Below are positions 43,958 to 53,075 of a DNA stretch of 64,000 nucleotides, one piece after another. The notes beneath the pieces were generated by a model that worked only from the letters and a program-made list of their open reading frames with translations, was not told the DNA's origin and made no database searches. The stretch is from Marinarcus sediminis (GTDB taxonomy: Bacteria > Campylobacterota > Campylobacteria > Campylobacterales > Arcobacteraceae). The first letter of the stretch is position 1. Each line of letters opens with the position of its first letter. The stretch covers positions 186,001 to 250,000 of the forward strand of contig NZ_CP182357.1 in the NCBI RefSeq assembly GCF_048571275.1, read 5' to 3'. A program made the translations under genes and the position numbers.

Positions 43958-45799
43958 ATGAGTATATTAGAGCAGACTTCATTTATCAAAAACATTCACC
44001 CTTTTGATAACTTAAACAAAGCACAACTCGATGAATTTGCGCAAAATTTAGACATTTTGTATTTCAAAAAAGATGAAATAATCCAATCAAATGCTTTAGC
44101 TCCAGAGAAACTTTTTTTTATTATCAAAGGCATTGTTCAAGAAAAACAAGACGATGAGATTTTATCTATCTACTCATCCAATGAAGTTTTTGATGCCATC
44201 TCATTGGTCGAAAACTATTCAAAACATACCTTTGTTACAGCCCAAGAGACCATTTGTTATGCCTTGTCCCGTGATATTTTTATTCGGATACTGCACGAAA
44301 ATAAATATTTAGAACGATACTTTTTTCAATCTATTTCTCAAAAACTCAACCAAAACATTTCAAATGAGACCAACAAAGAGCTCTCAAATATTATGATTGC
44401 TCGAGTTAAAGATGCAAGAGTTCACCGAGCCGTTATTGTGCCTTATGAAACCACCATTTTTGATGCAGCCAGTATCATTAAAAAAGAGAAAGTCCCTACC
44501 CTTTTATTGAAAGATGCACAAGGTGAAATCCACATTGTAACCGATTCAGATTTCAGACAAAAAGTCATCCTTAATCGAATGGATTATGATGACATTGTAG
44601 GGAAAATCTCAAACAGTGGTCTGATTTATGTCAATGAAAACGATTTTTTGTTTAACGCTCAACTTATCATGGCTAAACACGGCATCAAAAGGGTCGTTGT
44701 TACGAATAACAACAATGATATTGTAGGAATCATTGACCAAATTTCACTCTCTTCATTTTTTGCCACGCACACTTTTTCTGTCTCCAATGAGATTGAAAAA
44801 GCAGAAACGCTTGATGAGTTAAAAAATGCCAGCCAATCATTTATTAAAATTGTTAAATCACTACATGCAAAGGGCGTAAAAATTGATTTTATTTCAAAAT
44901 TAATCAATCAACTTAATCAAAAAGTCATGCATAAACTCTTTTTAATTACTGCCCCTAAAGAGCTCATTGGAAAATCTTCTTTGCTGGTGATGGGAAGCGA
45001 AGGAAGAAGTGAACAAGTTTTAAAAACAGATCAAGACAATGCCTTAATCATTTATGACGATTGCCCCTTAAGTGATGAAGAGATTTTAGCGTTTACCTCT
45101 AAGTACACCGAACATCTCGTTGATTTTGGATTTCCACGATGTGATGGAAATATCATGGTTTCAAATCCTTATTGGTGCAGAAGAGAGACAGATTTTAAAG
45201 AGCTTATTTTCTCTTGGATTACCCATAAAACAGGGGATGATTTTATGAATTTGGCCATTTTTTATGATGCAGTTTGTGTCAGTGGCGACAAAAAAATATT
45301 GCAAAATTTAAAAGAGTATATCTTTAAAGTAGGAGCAACTTCACAAAGCTTTTTTATGCATTTTGCCAAAATCATCATGACCTTTCATGTTCCATTGGGT
45401 TTCTTTGATGGTTTCGTTTTAGACAGCGACAATAAAGAGCATAAAAATGAAATCGACATCAAAAAAGGGGGAATTTTTATTTTGGTGCAAAGCATACGAA
45501 GTTTGAGTTTAGAGCATAAACTTCTTAAAACCAATACCCTCAAAAGAATTCGAGAACTTAACCATTTGGGTGCTTTAGAAGATGAATTTGCACAAGAACT
45601 GATTGAGGCTTTTAACTTTTTATCGACCATTAAACTCAAATCAAATTTACTTAAACTTGATTTGGGAGAAAAAATTGATAACTACATTAATCCTGAAAAT
45701 TTAAATACCATGGAAAAAGATCTGCTCAAAGACTCTTTTAAAATTATCAATAAACTCAAGAAAAAATTAGAGTATCACTATAAGTTGAACTATGTTTAG
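43958..45799 (+). CDS. cNMP-binding/CBS/DUF294 nucleotidyltransferase-like protein, copy 2
   Basis: A 613-residue paralogue of the protein at 39103 with the same domain order: cNMP-binding-like (about 15-135), CBS pair (about 155-275; IVTDSDFRQKVILNR, VGIIDQISLSSFFA), nucleotidyltransferase MGSEGRSEQVLKTDQDNALI and a C-terminal helical domain. It shares an 8-bp overlap with the exonuclease gene that follows. The two copies are diverged enough to suggest distinct signals. Confidence 0.88.
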   Translation: MSILEQTSFIKNIHPFDNLNKAQLDEFAQNLDILYFKKDEIIQSNALAPEKLFFIIKGIVQEKQDDEILSIYSSNEVFDAISLVENYSKHTFVTAQETICYALSRDIFIRILHENKYLERYFFQSISQKLNQNISNETNKELSNIMIARVKDARVHRAVIVPYETTIFDAASIIKKEKVPTLLLKDAQGEIHIVTDSDFRQKVILNRMDYDDIVGKISNSGLIYVNENDFLFNAQLIMAKHGIKRVVVTNNNNDIVGIIDQISLSSFFATHTFSVSNEIEKAETLDELKNASQSFIKIVKSLHAKGVKIDFISKLINQLNQKVMHKLFLITAPKELIGKSSLLVMGSEGRSEQVLKTDQDNALIIYDDCPLSDEEILAFTSKYTEHLVDFGFPRCDGNIMVSNPYWCRRETDFKELIFSWITHKTGDDFMNLAIFYDAVCVSGDKKILQNLKEYIFKVGATSQSFFMHFAKIIMTFHVPLGFFDGFVLDSDNKEHKNEIDIKKGGIFILVQSIRSLSLEHKLLKTNTLKRIRELNHLGALEDEFAQELIEAFNFLSTIKLKSNLLKLDLGEKIDNYINPENLNTMEKDLLKDSFKIINKLKKKLEYHYKLNYV

Positions 45800-46409
45800 A
45801 AAAATTAAAAATCACTTCAATAAAAAAGGGTTAAACAATCCTGCCTATGAATATCTTTTTGATACGCCTCATAAAGATGAGTATGTCTGCTTTGATTGTG
45901 AAACCACTGGATTGGATCCCAATAAAGATGATATTATCTCTATTGGAGCAGTCATTATTAAACATAACACGATTGTATCAAGCAAAAAGTTTGTACGATT
46001 TGTCAAACCCAAAACCAAACTGCAAACCGAAGCCATTAAAGTGCATCATATCAGAGAGTGTGATTTAGAAGAGGCAGAAGAGATAGAAAAAGTCATTTAT
46101 GAATTTTTAGAGTTTGTTCAAAACCGTACACTTGTAGGCTATTTTTTAGAGTTTGATGTTGCTATGATCAATAAATACATCAAACATCTGCTTGGAATTA
46201 CCTTGCCCAATAAATGTCTGGAAGTCTCAGCCATATACCATGATTGGAAAATTGAAACCATTCCACAAGGTTTTATTGATTTACGATTTAACACCATTTT
46301 AAGAGAGTTACAAATCCCACATTTGGGAAAACATGATGCGCTCAATGATGCCCTCATGACCTCTATGATGTTTTTAAAACTGAAAAATCAACCCAAGGTT
46401 AAACTCTAA
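45792..46409 (+). CDS. DEDDh 3'-5' exonuclease (DnaQ-like), copy 2
   Basis: A 205-residue paralogue of the protein at 40917, with CFDCETTGLDPNKDDIISIGAV, GYFLEFDVAMI and GKHDALNDALMT; the catalytic acidic residues are intact. It overlaps the preceding DUF294 gene by 8 bp. Together the pair repeats the earlier DUF294-exonuclease unit. Confidence 0.9.
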   Translation: MFRKIKNHFNKKGLNNPAYEYLFDTPHKDEYVCFDCETTGLDPNKDDIISIGAVIIKHNTIVSSKKFVRFVKPKTKLQTEAIKVHHIRECDLEEAEEIEKVIYEFLEFVQNRTLVGYFLEFDVAMINKYIKHLLGITLPNKCLEVSAIYHDWKIETIPQGFIDLRFNTILRELQIPHLGKHDALNDALMTSMMFLKLKNQPKVKL

Positions 46410-46510
46410 ACAATCGATTGTTTTTAAAATAATTTAAGAAAAATTCATACATATCTTTTACATAACATTGTGATATAATCGCGCAAATTTATAATAAAAA
46501 GGTTTTAAAC

Positions 46511-47701
46511 ATGCTAATATTTATTTTGAACGCGGGCAGTTCATCTTTAAAATATCAATTGATGAACCATGCGACACATAGAGTCTTAGCATCGGGATTG
46601 TGTGAAAGAATTGGAATTGATGGCAGAATTATTCATAAAGCCAATAAGCTAAAAACCACTACAGAAGTTGAACTCTCTTCTCATAAAGAAGCCATTGCTA
46701 AAGTATTAGAACTTTTATCATCAGGTCCTCAAAAAGTTGTTGATAATATTGATGAAGACATTGATGCCATAGGACACAGAGTTGTACATGGAGGTGAATA
46801 TTTTCATGAATCGGTGATTATTGATGAGAGTGTTTTAGAAAAATTAGAAAAACTCATTCCTCTTGCTCCGTTACATAACCCTGCACATATTTTAGGTATT
46901 AAGATTTGTATGGAGTTAATGCCAGGAAAACCAAATGTAGCTGTTTTTGACACTGCTTTTCACCAAACCATGCCAGCATACAACTTTATGTATGCCCTCC
47001 CTTATGAAGATTACACCGAACATGGTGTCAGAAAATATGGATTTCACGGTACAAGTCACCACTACGTTTCAGATGTGGCAGAAAAAATGCTCAAAAAAGA
47101 CAATGCCAAAATCATTGTTTGTCATTTAGGTAACGGTTCATCTATTTGTGCCATTAAAGAGGGAAAATCATTTGATACTTCTATGGGATTAACTCCCTTA
47201 GAAGGGCTTATGATGGGTACACGTTCGGGAGATTTGGATCCAGCAGTGATCTCTTTTTTGATGGATAAAAAAGATATGAAAGCCGATGAATTTGTGGATT
47301 ATCTGAATAAAAAATCTGGACTTTTAGGTGTCTCAGGTATCAGTTCAGATTTAAGAGAAGTCATAGCAGCCAGCCAAAATGGAGATGAAAGAGCCACCTT
47401 AGCCATTGACATTCAATGCAGCAGAATCAAAAAATATATCTGTTCATATGCAGGAGGTATGGGTGGAGTTGATGCCATCTGTTTTACTGCAGGAATTGGA
47501 GAAAATGCTGACTTGGTTCGAGAAAAAGTGTGCCAAGGCCTTGAGTTCATGGGAATTGAACTGGATGTTACAAAAAACAAAAACACAGAATCACACAGCA
47601 GAGAAATCAATACAGAGAGTTCAAAAGTAAAAATTTATGTCATCCCAACCAATGAAGAGTTTGTCATATCAAATGACACATACAACCTAACAAAAGCGTA
47701 A
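46511..47701 (+). CDS. ackA: acetate kinase, copy 1
   Basis: Interconverts acetate + ATP and acetyl phosphate + ADP. The 396-residue chain has LNAGSSSLKYQL, VVHGG, FDTAFHQTMP, HGTSHHYV, HLGNGSS, GTRSGDLDPAV and FTAGIGENA, so all active-site motifs are canonical. A possible -10 GATATAAT lies at about 46471-46478. It is followed by pta and a second ackA on the same strand, but a 231-bp regulated gap separates it from pta. Confidence 0.96.
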   Translation: MLIFILNAGSSSLKYQLMNHATHRVLASGLCERIGIDGRIIHKANKLKTTTEVELSSHKEAIAKVLELLSSGPQKVVDNIDEDIDAIGHRVVHGGEYFHESVIIDESVLEKLEKLIPLAPLHNPAHILGIKICMELMPGKPNVAVFDTAFHQTMPAYNFMYALPYEDYTEHGVRKYGFHGTSHHYVSDVAEKMLKKDNAKIIVCHLGNGSSICAIKEGKSFDTSMGLTPLEGLMMGTRSGDLDPAVISFLMDKKDMKADEFVDYLNKKSGLLGVSGISSDLREVIAASQNGDERATLAIDIQCSRIKKYICSYAGGMGGVDAICFTAGIGENADLVREKVCQGLEFMGIELDVTKNKNTESHSREINTESSKVKIYVIPTNEEFVISNDTYNLTKA

Positions 47702-47709
47702 TGCTTTTG
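47691..47709 (+). terminator. hairpin at end of ackA copy 1
   Basis: Stem CAAAAGC/GCTTTTG with loop GTAAT spanning the stop codon, followed by TTTA. Weak to moderate. Confidence 0.45.
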
Positions 47710-47869
47710 TTTATAATGCGTATGGTAAACTCGTAACAATTGGTAAAACTGCTCTAAAAAACATTACAAAACTTCACAAAAAATAAAATATTTTCCAAAT
47801 ATGTCAAATTTATGTACATTTTTGTCTAGATAATATAGAATATTCTTTCAACTAGATTGTGCACACAAA

Positions 47870-47902
47870 TGCTATTTAATTGCTACGCTTTTAAATTATA
47901 AT
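47870..47902 (+). promoter_or_regulatory. TGCTA direct-repeat promoter of pta
   Basis: TGCTA at 47870-47874 and 47881-47885 (11-bp period), then exactly 11 bp to a -10 TATAAT at 47897-47902. Identical spacing to the promoters at 36713 and 41688. Confidence 0.65.
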
Positions 47903-47932
47903 CTATATTCACAAAAAATGAAAGGAATCTGA

Positions 47933-48928
47933 ATGGGTCTAATTGACAGTATTAAAGAAAATGCTAGAAAAAATCTTAAAACGATTGTTCTTCCAGAGTC
48001 TGAAGACGAAAGAGTTCTAAAAGCCGTTGAGCAAGTTATCAATGACAAAACAGCAAACGTAATATTAATAGGAGAAGAAGAGACTATTAAAAACGATGCA
48101 GCAAAATGTGGAGCAAATATTGCAGGAGCAACTATCGTTGACCCTAAAAAATTTGCCAATATTGATGTTTATGTCAATGAATTGGTTGAACTGAGAAAAG
48201 CCAAAGGCTTAACACAAGCACAAGCACAAGAGCTTATGACAAGTGAACCAAGATTTTTTGGTTGCATGATGGTGAGATTAGGTGATGCCGATGGTTTGGT
48301 TGCAGGTTCTAACTCAGCAACAGCCGATGTTTTAAAAGCTGCCATTCAAGTCATTAAAACTGCCCCTGGTATTAAAACCGTATCTTCTACTTTTGTCATG
48401 GAAACAGCGGATGGAAAATTTGGTGATAATGGTTTGATTCTCTTTGGAGATTGTGCCGTTTTACCTGATCCTACTTCAGAACAATTAGCAGATATTGCTG
48501 CTTCAACAGCGGCAACAGCAAAAAGTGTTGTAGGTTTAGAGCCAAGAGTTGCTATGTTGTCGTTCTCTACGATGGGTTCAGCTTCTCATCCATTGGTGGA
48601 TAAAGTTAAAAATGCCGTTCAAATTCTAAAAGAGAGAAATGTTGATTTCGCTTTTGATGGTGAAATGCAAGCCGATGCAGCCATTGTTGAAGCCATTGGT
48701 AAGAAAAAAGCACCAGAGAGTAAAGTTGCAGGAACTGCCAATGTATTAATTTTCCCAGATTTGCAATCAGGAAATATCGGGTATAAACTCGTACAAAGAT
48801 TTGCAGGCGCAGATGCTCATGGACCAATTGTACAAGGTTTAGCCAAACCAGTCAATGACTTATCAAGAGGGTGTTCAGTAGAAGACATTTCAAATTTGGT
48901 TGCAATTACTGCAACACAATGTAAATAA
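47933..48928 (+). CDS. pta: phosphate acetyltransferase
   Basis: Interconverts acetyl phosphate and acetyl-CoA. The 331-residue chain is the short form, with only the PTA_PTB catalytic domain, as in Gram-positive and many Campylobacterota enzymes, lacking the E. coli N-terminal extension. Motifs: GCMMVRLGDADGLVAGS and LSFSTMGSASHP. It lies 26 bp upstream of the second ackA and is driven from the TGCTA promoter. Confidence 0.94.
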   Translation: MGLIDSIKENARKNLKTIVLPESEDERVLKAVEQVINDKTANVILIGEEETIKNDAAKCGANIAGATIVDPKKFANIDVYVNELVELRKAKGLTQAQAQELMTSEPRFFGCMMVRLGDADGLVAGSNSATADVLKAAIQVIKTAPGIKTVSSTFVMETADGKFGDNGLILFGDCAVLPDPTSEQLADIAASTAATAKSVVGLEPRVAMLSFSTMGSASHPLVDKVKNAVQILKERNVDFAFDGEMQADAAIVEAIGKKKAPESKVAGTANVLIFPDLQSGNIGYKLVQRFAGADAHGPIVQGLAKPVNDLSRGCSVEDISNLVAITATQCK

Positions 48929-48954
48929 ATTAAATTCATAAAAGGAAAATATCA

Positions 48955-50160
48955 ATGTTAGTATTCATCTTAAATGCAGGTAGTTCATCATTAAAATATC
49001 AATTAATGAATCCAGTGAACAAAGAAGTTTTAGCAGTGGGGCTATGCGAAAGAATTGGAATCGATGGTGTTTTAACACATGAGTTTGGAAACGATCAAAA
49101 ACTAAAATTTGAAGTGCCAATGCCTACGCATAAAGAAGCCATTGAATTGGTTCTTAGAACATTAACTCAAGGGGAAGGAAAAGTGATTAACTCTACGGAC
49201 GATATCGATGCCATTGGGCACAGAGCCGTTCACGGAGGAGAAGAGTTTGCCAGTTCAGTTATGGTAACCGACAAAGTCATTGAAACCATGACAAAATTGA
49301 TTCCATTGGCACCATTACACAACCCTGCAAATATCATGGGAATGCAAATTTGTCAAGAGTTAATGCCAACAAAACCAAATGTTGCTGTTTTTGATACGGC
49401 ATTTCACCAAACAATGCCAGATTACGCTTTTATGTATGCATTGCCATATGAGCAATATTCTAAACACGGTATCAGAAAATATGGTTTCCACGGGACCAGT
49501 CACTTCTTTGTATCAAACGAAGCAAGAAATATGTTGGATAAAAAACACAATACCAGAATTATTGTGTGTCACTTAGGAAATGGTTCTTCGGTATCAGCTG
49601 TGTTAAATGGAAAATGTATTGATACGTCAATGGGTCTTACTCCAGTTCAAGGGTTAATGATGGGAACAAGAGCAGGAGATGTAGGAGCTGGTGCTATCAG
49701 TTATATGATGACTCAAGAGGGTATGACCATCAATGAAACTCTGGATGTTATGAATAAAAAATCAGGTATCTTAGGAATTTCTGGGAAATCATCAGATTTA
49801 AGAGAAGTATTAGAAGGTATGTCAGCAGGCGATGACAGATGTCGATTGGCGGTTGAAATGGTTGCCTATAACATCAAAAAATATGTGGGTTCATACGTTG
49901 CAGCACTTGATGGTGTTGATGCGTTATGTTTCACAGGTGGAATTGGTGAAAACTCATCACTCATCAGAGAGATTGTTTGTTCAGGGTTAGATGGAATGGG
50001 ATTAATTCTTGACCCAACAAAAAACAACAAAAGAAAAAGTGTAGCAAGAGATATTGCAACAAACAGTTCAGCAGCACGAATTTTTGTTATTCCTACAAAT
50101 GAAGAGTATGTCATTGCAAATGATACATACAAAGTCGTAACAGAATCTAAAGCGAAATAA
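48955..50160 (+). CDS. ackA: acetate kinase-like enzyme, copy 2
   Basis: A 401-residue AckA paralogue with LNAGSSSLKYQL, AVHGG, FDTAFHQTMP, HGTSHFFV, HLGNGSS and FTGGIGENS. The loop that is SGDLDP in copy 1 and in most AckA proteins reads AGDVGAG here, so Asp-Pro is lost. This may alter rate, direction or substrate (for example propionate). It is transcribed with pta. The kinase family is certain, the substrate less so. Confidence 0.9.
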   Translation: MLVFILNAGSSSLKYQLMNPVNKEVLAVGLCERIGIDGVLTHEFGNDQKLKFEVPMPTHKEAIELVLRTLTQGEGKVINSTDDIDAIGHRAVHGGEEFASSVMVTDKVIETMTKLIPLAPLHNPANIMGMQICQELMPTKPNVAVFDTAFHQTMPDYAFMYALPYEQYSKHGIRKYGFHGTSHFFVSNEARNMLDKKHNTRIIVCHLGNGSSVSAVLNGKCIDTSMGLTPVQGLMMGTRAGDVGAGAISYMMTQEGMTINETLDVMNKKSGILGISGKSSDLREVLEGMSAGDDRCRLAVEMVAYNIKKYVGSYVAALDGVDALCFTGGIGENSSLIREIVCSGLDGMGLILDPTKNNKRKSVARDIATNSSAARIFVIPTNEEYVIANDTYKVVTESKAK

Positions 50161-50179
50161 CTCTCTGAACAAAACGTTT

Positions 50180-50210
50180 AAACTGGGATGCAAATTGCAT
50201 CCCAGTTTTT
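50180..50210 (+). terminator. intrinsic terminator after pta-ackA
   Basis: Stem AAACTGGGATGC/GCATCCCAGTTT (12 bp) with a short AAATT loop, ending in TTTTT. Confidence 0.9.
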
Positions 50211-50275
50211 AATACATTTATAACCCTCTCATCTCATCACTTTCTCTAAAGCAACTTGTATGTATAATGATTGTA

Positions 50276-50433
50276 TATATCTACCCAAAACAGATTTAGA
50301 ATTTAAACTATAAAATAAATCAAGGCAGAGAGTTAGATTTATGAAAGAGCATACAAACAGTATGTGACTGAGTGAATTTAACTCTCTAACGCCGATTTAT
50401 GCAATAGGTTAAAGAGCTAAATCTATTTTTTTT
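50276..50433 (+). ncRNA. candidate structured small RNA, 6S-like fold
   Basis: A TATAAT (50263-50268) with an upstream TG predicts a start near 50276. Outer stem AGATTTAG (50292-50299) pairs with CTAAATCT (50417-50424), just before a run of eight T. Next is a symmetrical bubble (50300-50314 against 50401-50416), then ATAAATC/GATTTAT and GGC/GCC. A 14-bp stem follows (50327-50340 with 50374-50387, two G-U pairs), capped by an inner hairpin (GCATAC/GTATGT). A closing stem, central bubble and long apical stem are the hallmarks of 6S RNA. Assignment rests on fold and not on sequence. Confidence 0.5.
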
Positions 50434-51307
50434 AATATGCTTTTAACCCACTCACTAGACTCATAGAGAAGTTTGAAACTGCTTCGCTCATCACTTTGTC
50501 TAAGAATTCATCCATTTTATCTTTTTTTGTCCAAATAGGTTTGTCGATATTGGCCAATTTATACAACTCATTTTGTGCATAATTTAAAGTAGCAACCTCA
50601 TCAACTAAACCCACCTCTTTGGCTTGACGTGCAGTGAAAATATGTGCATTGGCATAGGTTTCATGGTTTTTAACATCCAAATTTCTGGCATTGGCAACGT
50701 CAGTAATGAACATATCATAGGTATCATTAATCACCGATTCCAACTCTGCTTTTTCATAATCTTTCCACTCTCGTGAAAACGTACCTGCCTCTTTATATTT
50801 CCCAATTTTAATTGTTTGAGTCTTTATGCCAATTTTTTGCATCAACTCTTCAATGTTCGCCCCTTGGAAAATCACACCAATAGATCCGACCATACTTCCT
50901 GGATTGGCAACAATTTTATTTGCCCAAATTGAAGCATAATAACTTCCGCTTGCCATAATACCACTGGCATATGCCACAACGGGTTTTTTCGCTCTTAACT
51001 CTTTGATGGCATACGCTAACTCCACAGAAGGAGCAACAGAACCACCCGGTGAATTGACATTAAACAAAATCCCTTTAATGTTTTTACTGCTTGATGCTTT
51101 TTCTATCTCTTCAAGTGTTTTTTGCACATCTAAGATGGGTCCTGTTAAATCAATTTTTTGCACATTTGCCACTTGAGAATCTTTTGACTCATCTCCTGTG
51201 GTTAAGAATATGACGATGGTAATAAAAACAATGGTTTTAAAATATTTGGTAATAAAATCCAATGTTTTGGTTATAGGTAAAAAGAGTATTTTAAAAAATT
51301 CAAACAT
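50432..51307 (-). CDS. sppA: signal peptide peptidase SppA (36K type)
   Basis: Membrane-bound serine protease that degrades leftover signal peptides. It is 291 residues with an N-terminal membrane helix (about 22-40), the ClpP-like core NVNSPGGSV, the catalytic Ser region IMASGSYYAS and the Lys region IKIGKYKEAGTFSREW. A GGAGG site within the preceding gene's end precedes ATG 51307, which overlaps that gene by 8 bp. Confidence 0.93.
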   Translation of the reverse strand: MFEFFKILFLPITKTLDFITKYFKTIVFITIVIFLTTGDESKDSQVANVQKIDLTGPILDVQKTLEEIEKASSSKNIKGILFNVNSPGGSVAPSVELAYAIKELRAKKPVVAYASGIMASGSYYASIWANKIVANPGSMVGSIGVIFQGANIEELMQKIGIKTQTIKIGKYKEAGTFSREWKDYEKAELESVINDTYDMFITDVANARNLDVKNHETYANAHIFTARQAKEVGLVDEVATLNYAQNELYKLANIDKPIWTKKDKMDEFLDKVMSEAVSNFSMSLVSGLKAY

Positions 51308-52523
51308 GTTCGCCTCCTATAATGACATTGCTTACATTTTTTGTGTGTAAAATAACATGGGTACATACTGCCTCTTCACTCTTTACACTTTGAGGAAGAT
51401 TCAACGATATTATATCTGCATCTTTGCCTTTTTCCAAGACCCCTTTGTTTAATCCAAAAGCCTCTGCCCCATTTGCCGTTGCACTGTGTATCAATCTTTT
51501 TGCAAACGAGTTGACATTTTCATCCACATGTATCATAAGAGCATTTCTCAACTCATCAAAGAGTGAAAGTGAATTGTTTGAACTCAAACCATCGGTACCA
51601 ATTGTAAAAGGAATATCATGCAACGCTTTTAAATTAAGTTTACTGTTATTTAACAATCGATTTGAGGTCACACAGTGATTCACAGAGGCATTTAACTCTT
51701 TGATTAAATCCAACTCATCACTTTTAGCTTCCACACAATGGGTAAAACTTAAATTTTTTATGCCCTTAAATTGGTTTAAAAACTCTACAGGAGAGTTCAC
51801 CGAAGTGTGTTGCCCTAAAAAGTTCATAAAAAAGTCCAAAAATCCGCCACTGCTGTTTTCCAACCACTCTTTCTCTTCCACACTCTCTAAAAAGTGAGCA
51901 CTCACTGGCAGACTCATCTGTTTTGCCAATTGTAACACCTCTCTTAATAAAAAAGGGTGTACCGAATAGGGAGAGTGAATTGCTACTGCAGGATAAAAGT
52001 TTTTTCTTTTTGATTTTATGCTGGCATTGAGTCGTGCTTTAAAATCATCAAACAAGGAATCAATCATTTCAGGTTTTGAACCAATGGCTTCATTAAAATA
52101 GACCACATTCAATTTTGAGTTCAAACACGCTTCCAAATCAAAGCCATACGAACTGATAGCCCCAATGGTCGTTGTACCTGTTCTTAAAACATGTTTTAAC
52201 TCTTCTTGTAAAAAAGCCGTATCGGCTTCTTGAATGAGTTCGTCTCTTGAAGCAATCACAGAGTGCAACCAATCCATAAAATTGCCGTATTTTAAAATGG
52301 TTTTATTGGCACTGAACTCCAAATGAATATGAGAGTTAATTAACCCTGGCATCAATACCGAAGTTTCACCTAAATCTTTTATGGTTATAGTGGGGTATCT
52401 CTCTTTGATGTTTTCTACAGAGTCTACATCGATGATTTTTTCATCATAAACGACAGCACCATTTTGAATGATGGTGCCCTTTGTGTCAGAAGTAATAAGC
52501 CATGAGGCTTTAAGTATTTCCAT
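51300..52523 (-). CDS. aminofutalosine deaminase-like amidohydrolase
   Basis: A 407-residue metal-dependent hydrolase: HxH in NSHIHLEF, later ligands in VSAHFLES and LSFTHCVEA, and Asp in IGTDGLSSNNSLSLF. This pattern matches the Campylobacterota branch that deaminates 6-amino-6-deoxyfutalosine in the menaquinone (futalosine) pathway. Related chlorohydrolase/guanine-deaminase enzymes cannot be fully excluded. It shares its last base with the start of sppA's operon and abuts aroQ upstream. Confidence 0.8.
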   Translation of the reverse strand: MEILKASWLITSDTKGTIIQNGAVVYDEKIIDVDSVENIKERYPTITIKDLGETSVLMPGLINSHIHLEFSANKTILKYGNFMDWLHSVIASRDELIQEADTAFLQEELKHVLRTGTTTIGAISSYGFDLEACLNSKLNVVYFNEAIGSKPEMIDSLFDDFKARLNASIKSKRKNFYPAVAIHSPYSVHPFLLREVLQLAKQMSLPVSAHFLESVEEKEWLENSSGGFLDFFMNFLGQHTSVNSPVEFLNQFKGIKNLSFTHCVEAKSDELDLIKELNASVNHCVTSNRLLNNSKLNLKALHDIPFTIGTDGLSSNNSLSLFDELRNALMIHVDENVNSFAKRLIHSATANGAEAFGLNKGVLEKGKDADIISLNLPQSVKSEEAVCTHVILHTKNVSNVIIGGEHV

Positions 52524-52996
52524 TATTTTGCTTGATTTTTTTGTGCTTCTTCAATGGCTTTAATTTCAGTACAAATTTGTGTTAAAGCAATCAATGCCAT
52601 GTGATATCCAAATGGACCAAAACCAGCAATAACTCCAGTAGAACTTGCTGCTGTGATTGATTTTTGTCTGAACTCTTCTCTTTTATAAATGTTTGAAATA
52701 TGAACTTCAACGGTTGGAAGTGCCACTGCTGCTAACGCATCTCTAATGGCAATTGAAGTGTGTGTATACGCTGCAGGATTGATAATAATTCCTTGAACTT
52801 CACCTAAACACTCTTGAATTTTATCAACAATTTCACCCTCTAAATTTGATTGAAAAAACTCCAATTCAATTCCATTTTGCGCTGCACTTGATTTCATTTG
52901 TTCATGAATTTGCTCTAATGTCATAGGCCCATAAACATTCTTCTCTCTTACACCCAACATATTTAAGTTTGGACCTTGAATAACTGCTATTTTCAT
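52523..52996 (-). CDS. aroQ: 3-dehydroquinate dehydratase type II
   Basis: Third step of the shikimate pathway. The 157-residue chain contains IQGPNLNMLGVRE (the Tyr lid follows in KNVYGP), NPAAYTHTSIAIRDAL, and VEVHISNIYKREEFR with the catalytic His. Type II enzymes form dodecamers. Ribosome site AAAGGAAA. It is first of three coupled genes with the deaminase and sppA. The shikimate and futalosine branches share chorismate, which fits the grouping. Confidence 0.96.
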   Translation of the reverse strand: MKIAVIQGPNLNMLGVREKNVYGPMTLEQIHEQMKSSAAQNGIELEFFQSNLEGEIVDKIQECLGEVQGIIINPAAYTHTSIAIRDALAAVALPTVEVHISNIYKREEFRQKSITAASSTGVIAGFGPFGYHMALIALTQICTEIKAIEEAQKNQAK

Positions 52997-53075
52997 ACTT
53001 ATATTTCCTTTTATAAATTTTAGGTATGATTATATTCAATATTTAGTTAATTACAAATCAAAACTAAGGGAAAGT

